From Bacteroidales bacterium UBA7569 (GTDB lineage: Bacteria; Bacteroidota; Bacteroidia; Bacteroidales; Paludibacteraceae), in contig DLLF01000036.1 of assembly GCA_002477945.1 (NCBI GenBank), positions 108,038-172,037 on the forward strand: 64,000 nucleotides of DNA, read 5' to 3'. Shown here one piece after another: positions 51,975 to 61,200 of this stretch. The notes under the pieces are model-generated. The model saw nothing but the letters and a program-made list of their open reading frames with translations. It was not told the origin of the DNA and did not search any database. Position 1 is the stretch's first letter. Every line of letters begins with the position of its first letter. The translations under genes and the position numbers were made by a program.

Positions 51975-54584
51975 ATGGCACAATCATCTCAAAACGAAAC
52001 GCCCATGATGCGGCAGTTCCGCAATATAAAGGAACAATACCCCGACGCCTTGCTTCTTTTCCGTTGTGGCGATTTCTATGAGACCTATTGCGAAGATGCC
52101 GTGCGGGCTTCCAAAGTACTCAGCATTACTCTTACACACCGTAATAATGGTGGAAGTTCCGCTGCAACCATTGAAATGGCTGGTTTTCCGTATCATGCTT
52201 TGGATGTCTATCTTCCTAAATTGGTGCGTGCAGGTTTTCGTGTCGCTATTTGCGACCAGTTGGAAGACCCTAAGATGACCAAAAAATTGGTAAAAAGAGG
52301 AGTCACAGAGTTGGTTACTCCCGGTGTCTCTTATTCCGATACAACGCTCCCTCAAAAGGAAAACAACTATGTCTCCTGTGTCTATTTCGGAAAAGAGGTC
52401 ATTGGTGTCTCTTTCTTGGATATATCTACGGGCGAATTCTTTGTGGCGGAAGGCTCTCGCGATTATGTGGATAAACTGATTACCAATTTCGCCCCGAAAG
52501 AGATTCTCTACGAACGAGGGAAAAAGGAACTTTTCCGTCTGTCTTTCGGAACGAAGTGGTTCACTTTTGAATTGGAGGATTGGATCTTCACGGAAGAATC
52601 GGCTCTCGATCGCCTGAAAAAACAATTCGAAGTGAGAGACCTTAAAGGTTTGGGTGTGCAGCATCTTCAGGTCGGAATCATTGCTGCGGGGGCTATTCTC
52701 TATTATTTGGACATGACGCAGCATTTGCAGACTGCCCACATCCGTCATCTGAGTCGGATAGAAGAAAAATATGTCTGGTTGGATCGCTTCACGGTGCGCA
52801 ACTTGGAATTGTATGCCGAGCAGAATGATGCTGTCGGATTGTTTGATATTCTGGATTCTACCAAGTCGCCTATGGGGGCGCGCTTGCTGCATAGATGGTT
52901 GTCTTTCCCATTGAAAGATGTCGAAGCCATACGTTCTCGGCAGGAAGTGGTGGAATGGATGTTCCGTAACCCTGTCGAACGAACCCAATTAAGAGAACTC
53001 CTATCTTCTGTACACGACATGGAACGTTTAGCGGGTAAAATTGCTACTCGGAGAATCCTTCCTCGCGATCTGTTGCAGGTTTACTATGCACTTTGTGCCG
53101 TAGAACCGATCAAACAGATGGCGTCCGGTAGCGATGTGCGTAGTTTTGCCGACTTGGGAGAAAAGTTGCTGTTGTGTACTGAAACGAAAGACCTTATACA
53201 TAACAAAATTAGCGAAAATGCACCATCTCTCTTGAGCAAACCAGGCTATATCCGTGAGGGTGTGGATGCCGAGTTGGACGAATTGCGCTCCATCGGGCAG
53301 AATGGCAAAGAATGGCTGGTGCGTATTCAACAGCGCGAAGCCGAAAAAACGGGTATCCAAAGTCTCCGTGTAGGCTACAATAACGTGTTTGGTTACTATC
53401 TGGAAGTCCGCAACACCTATAAACACCTCGTCCCACCGGATTGGATTCGCAAGCAGACATTGGCGCAAGCAGAACGCTATATCACGGAAGAACTCAAAGA
53501 GTATGAGGAGAAAATCTTGGGTGCTGAGGGCAATATCGCAATCATAGAGACTCGTATCTATAATGAATTGCTGGATTCTCTTTCCGCTTCTGTCAACGAT
53601 CTTATGCAAGACGCCCATCTCCTTGCACAGATAGATTGTCTCTCTTCCTTTGCTGATGTGGCGGAACGGTATAAGTATGTCTGTCCTGTTGTGGACGAGG
53701 GTCTCGAAATTGACATTCGCGAGGGACGCCACCCCGTCATAGAACGGTGTATGCCTATCGGGGAACAGTATATTTCCAACAATATCCGTTTGGACAACAA
53801 CTCGCAGCAGATTATTATCATCACCGGACCCAATATGGCTGGTAAGTCTGCATTGCTCAGGCAGACAGCACTCATTGTTCTCATGGCGCAAATAGGCAGT
53901 TTTGTGCCGGCGGAAAGTGCCAAAATCGGAATAGTGGACAAGATCTTCACGCGTGTGGGGGCAAACGATAATATCACTTCGGGGGAATCCACATTTATGG
54001 TCGAAATGAACGAAGCATCAACCATCCTGAACAATCTCTCCGAGCGCAGCCTTGTTCTTTTCGATGAACTCGGACGCGGTACAAGTACGTACGATGGTAT
54101 TAGCATCGCATGGGCTATTGTGGAATATATTCATGAGTTTCAAGGACGTCCTAAGACGCTCTTTGCTACCCACTACCACGAACTCAATGAGATGGAGAAG
54201 AACTATACACGTATCCATAACTACAATGTGTCTGTTAAAGAGGTGAAAGATAAAATCATCTTCCTTCGCAAATTGGTTCCTGGTGGCTCTCTCCATAGTT
54301 TCGGTATTCATGTGGCAAAGATGGCGGGTATGCCGGCTTCCATTGTACATCGGGCGGAGCAGGTGCTTCATGAATTGGAAGATTCTCAGTCCGAGAGCCT
54401 GAATAAGCAAGTGGCGGCTGTCGGGCAAGGAAAAGATAATGTCCAACTGAGTTTCTTTCAGTTGGACGATCCCGTTTTGGAACAGGTCCGCAATGAGATT
54501 ATATCAATGGACATCAATGCCCTGACGCCTCTGGAAGCACTCAATAAACTGAATGAGATAAAGAAAATTGTTACTGGGAAGTAA
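51975..54584 (+). CDS. mutS: DNA mismatch repair protein MutS
   Basis: Recognises mismatches and starts methyl-independent repair. The 869 residues carry the mismatch-reading motif GDFYETYCEDA near residue 35, the clamp and lever domains, and an ABC-type ATPase with Walker A ITGPNMAGKSALLRQ (about 615-629), ESTFMVEMNE, Walker B SLVLFDELGRGTSTYDG (about 690-706) and FATHYHEL. The C-terminal helix-turn-helix dimer region is present. The length is typical. It is convergent with nadD, with only 6 bp between stops. Confidence 0.98.
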   Translation: MAQSSQNETPMMRQFRNIKEQYPDALLLFRCGDFYETYCEDAVRASKVLSITLTHRNNGGSSAATIEMAGFPYHALDVYLPKLVRAGFRVAICDQLEDPKMTKKLVKRGVTELVTPGVSYSDTTLPQKENNYVSCVYFGKEVIGVSFLDISTGEFFVAEGSRDYVDKLITNFAPKEILYERGKKELFRLSFGTKWFTFELEDWIFTEESALDRLKKQFEVRDLKGLGVQHLQVGIIAAGAILYYLDMTQHLQTAHIRHLSRIEEKYVWLDRFTVRNLELYAEQNDAVGLFDILDSTKSPMGARLLHRWLSFPLKDVEAIRSRQEVVEWMFRNPVERTQLRELLSSVHDMERLAGKIATRRILPRDLLQVYYALCAVEPIKQMASGSDVRSFADLGEKLLLCTETKDLIHNKISENAPSLLSKPGYIREGVDAELDELRSIGQNGKEWLVRIQQREAEKTGIQSLRVGYNNVFGYYLEVRNTYKHLVPPDWIRKQTLAQAERYITEELKEYEEKILGAEGNIAIIETRIYNELLDSLSASVNDLMQDAHLLAQIDCLSSFADVAERYKYVCPVVDEGLEIDIREGRHPVIERCMPIGEQYISNNIRLDNNSQQIIIITGPNMAGKSALLRQTALIVLMAQIGSFVPAESAKIGIVDKIFTRVGANDNITSGESTFMVEMNEASTILNNLSERSLVLFDELGRGTSTYDGISIAWAIVEYIHEFQGRPKTLFATHYHELNEMEKNYTRIHNYNVSVKEVKDKIIFLRKLVPGGSLHSFGIHVAKMAGMPASIVHRAEQVLHELEDSQSESLNKQVAAVGQGKDNVQLSFFQLDDPVLEQVRNEIISMDINALTPLEALNKLNEIKKIVTGK

Positions 54585-54590
54585 CTTCAT

Positions 54591-55169
54591 CTAATCCCTG
54601 TAAGCCTTTTTTACTTCGCTGTAAATCGACTGCGGAATCCACTCTTGCATGTCTTTTCCTTGTCTGATCCCTTGTCTTATTTCCGTCGAAGAAATAGGGT
54701 GCAACGGGGCATCGGGCAGGAATGTTACGGCAGGGTATTCTCTTTGTAATTGTTCCGTTTCCTCCCCCTTGCGGGGATAAACAATCAACGCATAGTCTTT
54801 CAGTATGGTCTCCCAGTCTTTCCATTTCCGGAAAATAGCAAGATTATCTGCTCCGATAATCAGCGAAAAACGGTGTTCTGGATAAGTTCTCTGGAGTGCT
54901 TGCAGTGTGTTGATGGTGTAGGATGGGGTGGGTAAGGTGAATTCAAAATCGGATGCAATCAGCCCTTTGTGTCCTTGCAATGCTGTCTTAACCCACTGAA
55001 AACGTGTTGCCTGCCCAATCAGTTCCTTTTCGCTTTTCAGTGGGTTGTTTGGAGAAACAATAAACCATACCTCTTCAAGAGATGTAGCCTGCAGTATGTA
55101 TTCTGCCAACTGGATATGACCTGTGTGGATTGGATTGAAAGAACCTCCGTATATACCTGTTTGCACCAT
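54591..55169 (-). CDS. nadD: Nicotinate-nucleotide adenylyltransferase
   Basis: Makes deamido-NAD from nicotinate mononucleotide and ATP. The 192 residues show the nucleotidyltransferase signature GIYGGSFNPIHTGHI near the N-terminus, FIVSPNNPLK, SYTINTLQAL, IIGADNLAIFRKWKDW and the C-terminal ISSTEIRQGI. The length is normal. It follows yicC and gmk on the same strand, but a 208-bp repeat-bearing gap separates it from gmk, where many Bacteroidota have the two genes adjoining. Confidence 0.96.
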   Translation of the reverse strand: MVQTGIYGGSFNPIHTGHIQLAEYILQATSLEEVWFIVSPNNPLKSEKELIGQATRFQWVKTALQGHKGLIASDFEFTLPTPSYTINTLQALQRTYPEHRFSLIIGADNLAIFRKWKDWETILKDYALIVYPRKGEETEQLQREYPAVTFLPDAPLHPISSTEIRQGIRQGKDMQEWIPQSIYSEVKKAYRD

Positions 55170-55272
55170 ACTATCTATTGTGTTCTGTCAATACTTGCTG
55201 AATGTTCCGGAAACAATCTTGCAGAGTCCCTGTTTTGTCCGTATGAACTTCGTTCCGACTCTTTTGGGTTTA

Positions 55273-55316
55273 GCCGGCCTCGTCGGGACCTGGACGAGAC
55301 CTGAACGAGAGATTAA
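55273..55316 (+). repeat. 11-bp tandem repeat, four diverged units
   Basis: GCCGGCCTCGT, CGGGACCTGGA, CGAGACCTGAA, CGAGAGATTAA in the gap between gmk and nadD. It is the most diverged of the seven sites but keeps register and orientation. Confidence 0.75.
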
Positions 55317-55377
55317 GTCGTTCCTGGCAAAATCCCGCTGCATGGTCGCCGGTTCAAGAATGACTCGGAAAAAAATC

Positions 55378-55941
55378 TTATTTTGCTTCTCCTAAGAATG
55401 TATTAACCACCTCATCTAACTTCTGCTCTGCTTTTTGCAGGTCATCGTTCACTATCACCACGTCAAACTGCGACTTGTAGGTCAGTTCCTCGGCGGCTTT
55501 GGCAAGGCGTTCCTCAATCTTCTCCGGACTATCCGTAGCCCTGCCCACGAGTCTGCGCCGCAACTCTTCCACGCTTGGCGGTGCCACAAAGATAGACAAC
55601 GCCTTGTCTCCGAACAGCCGCTTGAGGTTTGCCCCGCCTTTCACGTCCACATCGAAGATGACATGGTGATGCTTTGCCTCAATGCGCTCAATCTCCGACC
55701 GCAATGTGCCGTAGTAGGTGCCGCTGTACACCTGTTGCCATTCCACAAGTTTGTCTTCGCGTATCAGTTGCTCAAACTTCTGGTTACTAATAAAATAGTA
55801 CTCTCTCCCGTTTACTTCCTGCCCGCGCGGTGCACGGGTAGTTACGCTAATCGAGAACTCCAAATCATCTCTTTTCTTCAGCAGATAGTTCACCAACGTA
55901 CTCTTCCCGCTCCCGCTCGGCGCACCAAATATAAGAATCAT
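55378..55941 (-). CDS. gmk: Guanylate kinase
   Basis: Phosphorylates GMP to GDP. The 187 residues begin with the P-loop LIFGAPSGSGKSTLVNYLL, followed by SVTTRAPRGQEVNGREYYF, which binds GMP, GTYYGT and HHVIFDVDVKGGANLK. The LID region and Arg motif RRLVGRATDS follow. Length and motifs are fully normal. yicC lies 9 bp upstream on the same strand, a common pairing. Confidence 0.98.
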   Translation of the reverse strand: MILIFGAPSGSGKSTLVNYLLKKRDDLEFSISVTTRAPRGQEVNGREYYFISNQKFEQLIREDKLVEWQQVYSGTYYGTLRSEIERIEAKHHHVIFDVDVKGGANLKRLFGDKALSIFVAPPSVEELRRRLVGRATDSPEKIEERLAKAAEELTYKSQFDVVIVNDDLQKAEQKLDEVVNTFLGEAK

Positions 55942-55950
55942 ACCCCTTAT

Positions 55951-56871
55951 TTATAACACGTTTAGGACTTGTTCCTTGATTTGCTCCAAGATATCCTTCA
56001 TCTTCACCACGATAATCTGCATCTCGCTCTGGTTGCTTTTGCTGCCGAGGGTATTGATTTCCCGACCCATCTCTTGTGCGATGAAACCGAGTTTCTTACC
56101 CACGCCCGCACCCTCGCAGTCCATTGTCTCACGGAAATAGCGCAGGTGGTTGGTCAGACGCACTTTCTCTTCCGTAATGTCCAGTTTCTCAAGGTAATAT
56201 ATCATCTCTTGTTCCAGCCGGTTTTGGTCAATGGATTGCTTGGTCTGCGCACCCAGTTTGTCAAGGTTTGCCTCGAGATGCTGCCGTATTTTCTCAATGC
56301 GCCCCTTCTCGAAAGGCTCCACTTCCGCCAGCAGTGCCTGAATGCCGTCCAATTTCTCCATGAACATCCGTTGCAGCGCGGCACCCTCTTGCACACGGAA
56401 TGCCGTAAACGCCTCAATTGCCTGATTGATAGTGCCTAACACGATATGCCAATCGTCATCGCTTATCGTGCTGCCCTCCGACGGCTTCATCACATCGGGT
56501 ATGCGCATGATAGTGTCAGTCAAGCCTGTGTTGTCCGTGATGCCGAGTTCCTTGTGCAATGCCGTCAGTTCGCGGTAGTAGTAGGCAAACGCCTCATGGT
56601 TGATGGGCGTAAACGTGCTGTCCTCACGCGCCGTGCTGCTGTCCGTGGACGCTTGGTAATAGATGTTCAAATCCACCTTGCCACGCTCCAAACGTTGTCC
56701 GATAAGGCTGCGTATCTCCAACTCTTTGTCTTTCAACTGCGGTGCGATACGTACACTAAGGTCCATCGACTTGGAGTTGAGACTACGTATCTCCACTACC
56801 AATTTCTTGTCGCTATCCGTAGATAATGTTTGGCTTTCGGCTTTGCCATAACCGGTCATCGACTGTATCAT
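55951..56871 (-). CDS. yicC: YicC-family endoribonuclease
   Basis: Member of the YicC/YloC stress-linked family, shown in some bacteria to cleave RNA. The 306 residues begin IQSMTGYGKAE, the family hallmark, then VEIRSLNSKSMDLSVRI and, at the C-terminus, LGFIAQEMGREINTLGSKSN and MKDILEQIKEQVLNVL. Length and motifs are normal. It is the first gene of the yicC-gmk-nadD group; no consensus promoter is visible upstream, only an A+T-rich repeat relative at 56951. Confidence 0.95.
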   Translation of the reverse strand: MIQSMTGYGKAESQTLSTDSDKKLVVEIRSLNSKSMDLSVRIAPQLKDKELEIRSLIGQRLERGKVDLNIYYQASTDSSTAREDSTFTPINHEAFAYYYRELTALHKELGITDNTGLTDTIMRIPDVMKPSEGSTISDDDWHIVLGTINQAIEAFTAFRVQEGAALQRMFMEKLDGIQALLAEVEPFEKGRIEKIRQHLEANLDKLGAQTKQSIDQNRLEQEMIYYLEKLDITEEKVRLTNHLRYFRETMDCEGAGVGKKLGFIAQEMGREINTLGSKSNQSEMQIIVVKMKDILEQIKEQVLNVL

Positions 56872-56950
56872 CTTTGCTATTTATTCTATATGCTTACTCT
56901 ATTCTGTCCCCATTATCTCGGCACACATACGACACCAGATACAATGGGAA

Positions 56951-56981
56951 TAATTAATGGTCAATTACACGATAATTATAT
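56951..56981 (+). repeat. Diverged relative of the AATTAACGG repeat
   Basis: AATTAATGGTCAATTACACG resembles the 7520-7541 segment. It lies between yicC and the adjacent lipoprotein gene, in the same orientation as the copies near topB. Confidence 0.45.
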
Positions 56982-56986
56982 GTTCC

Positions 56987-57430
56987 TTATATATTCTTCT
57001 TCAGTTGCACATTCTGTTTGAATGTCTGTTCGCCTTGGTCGAAAGCCGATGCGCCCTCTTGCCACGGCACTTCTATTTGGGTGGAGTCAGCCTTGTACTC
57101 ACCGCTTGGGTCTGTCACCACAATATTCAGTCTGTCAGCAGGATAGCCCGTGTAGTCCGCCGCGTACCGTCCCTTGCAGTCTGTGCGAAGGGTGTCGGTG
57201 ATTGGGTAATTCTTATAGCCTTTCACCACCACCTGCACACCTTGCAATGGCTTATGCCTTTCGTTGGTCACCGTCCCCGACACCTTATAGGTAGCGGTCG
57301 GCACCCCATACAAACAGACAACCTGATTCTCCACTGCCACTGCCCGTTTGCTTCCGCACCCGAACAATGCCAACACTGCCCCGAGTATTATATTGAATTG
57401 TGTTAATAATCTTAATTTAAATCTGTTCAT
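56987..57430 (-). CDS. Putative lipoprotein of the radical-SAM-associated type
   Basis: Predicted lipoprotein of 147 residues with signal LLTQFNIILGAVLALFGC, lipidated at the Cys after LFG. The motif CLYGVPTATYKVSGTVTNER followed by LQGVQVVVKG and CKGRYAADYTGYPADRLNIV matches the layout of the lipoproteins usually encoded beside a radical SAM/SPASM gene in Bacteroidales: a [LM]YGxPxAxY segment, then a carboxypeptidase-regulatory-like beta-sandwich. Here the neighbours are yicC and the prophage edge and no such partner is adjacent. The radical SAM gene at 40182 is 16 kb away and lacks an obvious link. Confidence 0.6.
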   Translation of the reverse strand: MNRFKLRLLTQFNIILGAVLALFGCGSKRAVAVENQVVCLYGVPTATYKVSGTVTNERHKPLQGVQVVVKGYKNYPITDTLRTDCKGRYAADYTGYPADRLNIVVTDPSGEYKADSTQIEVPWQEGASAFDQGEQTFKQNVQLKKNI

Positions 57431-57825
57431 ATCTCAATCTATTGTAATCATTTTCCGATACAAAATTTTGTCTCGGACGGTTTGTTTGTTGTGTGTCAGG
57501 TTGTTATGCATTTATGTGAGTTATGTTAGTCACAGAATTACACCAAATCTGTGTAAAATATGGGTCGAATGGTGTCAACTGCACAGTTTTTCGGAAACTC
57601 TTGGAGAGGTTGATGTTCATCATACTTCGTTCTGTATATGTTCTGAAAAACGGCACAAAATTACTAAAAATAGAGTAAATACTCAAATAATTTCCTTTTC
57701 TGATGTTTCTATGTTTTACAACATATTGCAAGTGGATTTGCTATATTGAAAATTTTAGAGTAACTTTGCAGCGAATTAAGTGAGGATATAAATCGCAAAA
57801 CATATTCACAATCTCTAAAACCAAT
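57431..57825. other. A+T-rich intergenic region at the prophage border
   Basis: Visibly more A+T-rich than the flanking housekeeping genes. Apart from the promoter at 57738 I see no gene or RNA. The host-prophage junction may lie here or just right of it, but no attachment repeat can be named from one end. Confidence 0.5.
57738..57768 (+). promoter_or_regulatory. Promoter of the A+T-rich lipoprotein gene
   Basis: TTG (57738-57740), 20 bp, TAACTTTG (57761-57768), about 57 bp before the ATG. Confidence 0.85.
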
Positions 57826-58248
57826 ATGAAACATCAAATATCAAATATCTATATTTGCAGCCTATTTGCCGTAATGTTTTTGGTAGGGTGCAGTAGAGAT
57901 AGGAATGGTGTGCTATATTCTCAATATCCGATTGTGAATAGGGCTTATCGTACTTATTCGGACTCGCTGGGTAATTATACAGTATTTTGGTTTGAAAGTA
58001 ATGGTAATTGCAAAAGAGAAGTGTTGAATTTTGGAAATTCGGTCAAGATAGAGACTAACTACTCCTATTGGATGGAACGAGATACTTTCATCATTGAAGG
58101 CATATTGCGAAAAGATAGTATTATCTATAAGGATAGCCTATTTATAAACGAAGAAATGAGGAACAATGGGGACGCGAGCACATATAGGGGTTGCTTTTAT
58201 GATACTTTCATAACGCTTCAATCCGATACGTTAATCAGACATCGATAA
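57826..58248 (+). CDS. Hypothetical lipoprotein, possible prophage cargo gene
   Basis: No family is recognised. The 140 residues have a lipoprotein signal (ICSLFAVMFLVGC, Cys after LVG) and a small beta-rich body (YTVFWFESNG, SYWMERDTFIIEGIL). Codons are A/T-rich compared with the housekeeping genes. It has its own consensus promoter and a hairpin behind it, and points toward the convergent phage tail genes. That arrangement is typical of lysogenic-conversion (moron) genes, but it could equally be a host gene at the insertion border. Confidence 0.6.
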   Translation: MKHQISNIYICSLFAVMFLVGCSRDRNGVLYSQYPIVNRAYRTYSDSLGNYTVFWFESNGNCKREVLNFGNSVKIETNYSYWMERDTFIIEGILRKDSIIYKDSLFINEEMRNNGDASTYRGCFYDTFITLQSDTLIRHR

Positions 58249-58252
58249 ATAA

Positions 58253-58290
58253 CACACAGGTAGTATCAAACCACCCGTGTGCATATTCAT
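58253..58290 (+). terminator. Probable terminator between lipoprotein and phage tail gene
   Basis: CACACAGGT (58253-58261) and ACCCGTGTG (58273-58281) pair at eight of nine positions; the tail CATATTCATTTT is T-rich only loosely. Confidence 0.5.
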
Positions 58291-58297
58291 TTTCCAA

Positions 58298-61200
58298 TTA
58301 AGACGAAGCAATTATACCTGCTTCTTTGATAAGATTATATGCTTTGTCAAGTTCTGCTTTCCACGCAGTTGCATTACTCGAATTATTACCAACAGACCTA
58401 ACCCCATTAACGATATTTTTGAGGGTTGTTATCAATTTCTCAAATGCCCATATTATGTTTTGGCTTTTATACAGGGAACCATCGCCCGCTGTTCCGCTAT
58501 CTGCTGTAAGTCCTTTTGCTATTATATTTTGAGTATCTCCGCTATTATCAACCATAAAGTAACGGCTATCACTATAAATAGATATAAGTCCATCTAATCC
58601 TATTACAGTCTTTGAACCTCCAACCGTTACCTCTCCTGCTGTCTTTATCGTTATGACAACCTCACGGGTATCACTTGAATCCAACGTGTTTATCAGCAAT
58701 CCGAAACGTACCGTAAATTCACTATTTTTCGTAACAGCGAAATCTTGGAATGTGTTGTTGATGTTTCGGGTTAATTTTTCTCCACTCTCTGTTGTCCAAG
58801 TACCTGTTGCTTGTTTGACCACAGACCTATTCACAATAATTTCAATAGTATATTGGAACTCTGCTGCCTCCGTACCACCATCATATTGTGTAACACTAAT
58901 GAGAGTATTAAAATTACGTATTGTTCCACTAACTAATGGTTTTATTGAAGATGTAAAATTTCGACCTGTAAAATCAATGCTATCCGATGTGTTTTTTGAA
59001 GATGACAAGCCGTTATCAACAGGTTTGTATGCAGAGACACTATTGGGTGTAACTACAACCTTATCCACCCCGCTACTATCCTTAATAAATATACCGCCAT
59101 TATCATTGCTTGCGTCAATGACAACCTTGCCTTGATTGGGCACATCAATAACAGCCTGCGTGTCGCTTATCTTGAATATACCAATTTTCCCTGTTCCGTC
59201 TTTTTTGAGGAGGGTAGTGATAGGTGTTCCGTTCACTTTCTTGTATTCACCTGTCGTATCAGCGGCGGCGTTGGTCGCGTCGTTGTAGTCTCCCCCGCCC
59301 CACAAAAGGACTTTTTCTGGGTTGTCTGTCGTGCCTGTCATCCCGCTCATACCAGCCGTTATTTTGTTGTTCTCGTCTTTGAGCATAAGAACATTGGTCA
59401 GAAGTAAACCGCCAGACACTTGAGTTGTGCCTTTGGCTATTGCCTTTTTGAGATAATCAAGCCCATCAACGCCGTCCTGCGCTCCTTGTGCCGTGTTGAG
59501 TGCGTTGATTGCAGTAGCGGACACAAGCCCCATAATCTGTATGCCGTTGATAGTCCACGTGCCGCTTGCAGGAAACTCCGATGGGTTCGCTCCGTTTATT
59601 ACACTTTGTAGAACCTCTCTGATACAGGTATATACGACCACATCAGCGGATTCGTTAATCGTTACATCTTCGCCCCAATTGGAGATAGCCAATATCTCGT
59701 CTTTGTGTCCTTGCAATACATCGTTTACATCATGCCCATTACCTGCACCAGCCTTGAACCACACCAAGCAAGAGTTTTCAAAGCCGTCAAAAGCCACAGA
59801 GCCGTCTTTGCCGTTGCTCTCCGATGTGATAGCCGTCTTATATGTACCTTCGGGCAATCCTTGTATCAAACCTTTATGGATGGGAAAACCTGCAGATAAG
59901 TAGTTTAGAGACAAATCGCCGCCTGCGTAGAGATTGAGCCATTTGGCATCTTCTACGTCAAAGCCGAGGTCTCGCAACTGCTGCTCTGCTGTTTTGGTGT
60001 CGGAAGCCTTGAAACGGACATTACCGATAATCTCTGCGCCGTTGCGGGCTATGATACGCGGCGGGTTGCTCTGGAAATCAATGATGAGGTTGCGACTTGC
60101 GTCCTGTATCTGCTCGGTGGTGATAGTGCCGCCCTCGATAGCCGTGTAGCCGTGGGTGCGACTGAAGACACGCCTGTCCTCGAACTCCGAAGACAGGATA
60201 CCCAGCAGCAGATACGGCACATCGTCTTCGCTTTCGCTCTTGTGTGCGTCGGTGGTGAGTATCAAGCGGGCGGGGTTGGTGTCGTCTGCCACTTGTGCAA
60301 ACAGGTAGTATGGAGTATTGGGGTCAAGGTTGGCACCGTTCACATCTTTGGTGAGGGTAGCACCGCTTATCTCCCATAGTCCTTTGTTGGCATAGTTGAT
60401 ATACGGCTCTTGGGTGTGCTGCAACGAACCATAGCCCACGCGCAGGCTTGCGAACTTGTTCCCGCTATCCACACACTCAATAGACGAGGTGAAGCCGAAC
60501 TGATAGCGTTCATTGCCAACAAGCATCATCTCGGAGGTGATACTATCCAGCATATCCGCCACCTCGTTAGCGTCTCTCCAACCACGGCGGGAGAGGTTGA
60601 TAGCACGCTGTTCCAATCCGCCCGCGGTGTGGGTAACATCGGATATGGCATTGTTCATCTCGGAGAGCGTACCCTGCATGACAGCCGAAGCCAACGAGAA
60701 CTGCACGCTGCTCGGTGAGGTGAGTTTATAGGAGTAGGCGATGACACGGCTGACAAGCGGCTCGTCTCCGAACAATTCCGACGACACTTGCATGATAGCC
60801 CCGAAAGAGACGGTATGCTGCATGAACGTAAACGGCTCGGAGGTGCATTTGACTTCGGGGCGTGTGTTCTGCAAGTCCAACAACTCCTCGTAGGCACGTT
60901 GTGCGAGGTCTTGCTTGGCGAGTGATACGAACTCTGCGGGCATCTTCATATTGAACAGGGCGAATTGGTCGCCTACGTTGGGCTTGAAGTTGCCGCTTGG
61001 TATGAGTGTTCCGTCCTCGATAGAGCCGTCCGCTACGATGGTGAATTTAAGGCTGTAGCCTGTTGAGCCTTGGTCTTTGTGGGTCTTGTTGGCTATCTCG
61101 AACTCCCGCCCGTTGAGGAAACCGCTCTCGAAACGGACGGACAGGGTTGTTGCTTCCTCTATACGCAGCGGGAACATTCCCTTTTGTGCGAGGTACTCTT

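Noticed and set aside
55170..55377. Insertion sequence remnant between gmk and nadD
   Set aside because: No transposase fragment, terminal inverted repeats or target duplication seen; only the 11-bp array.
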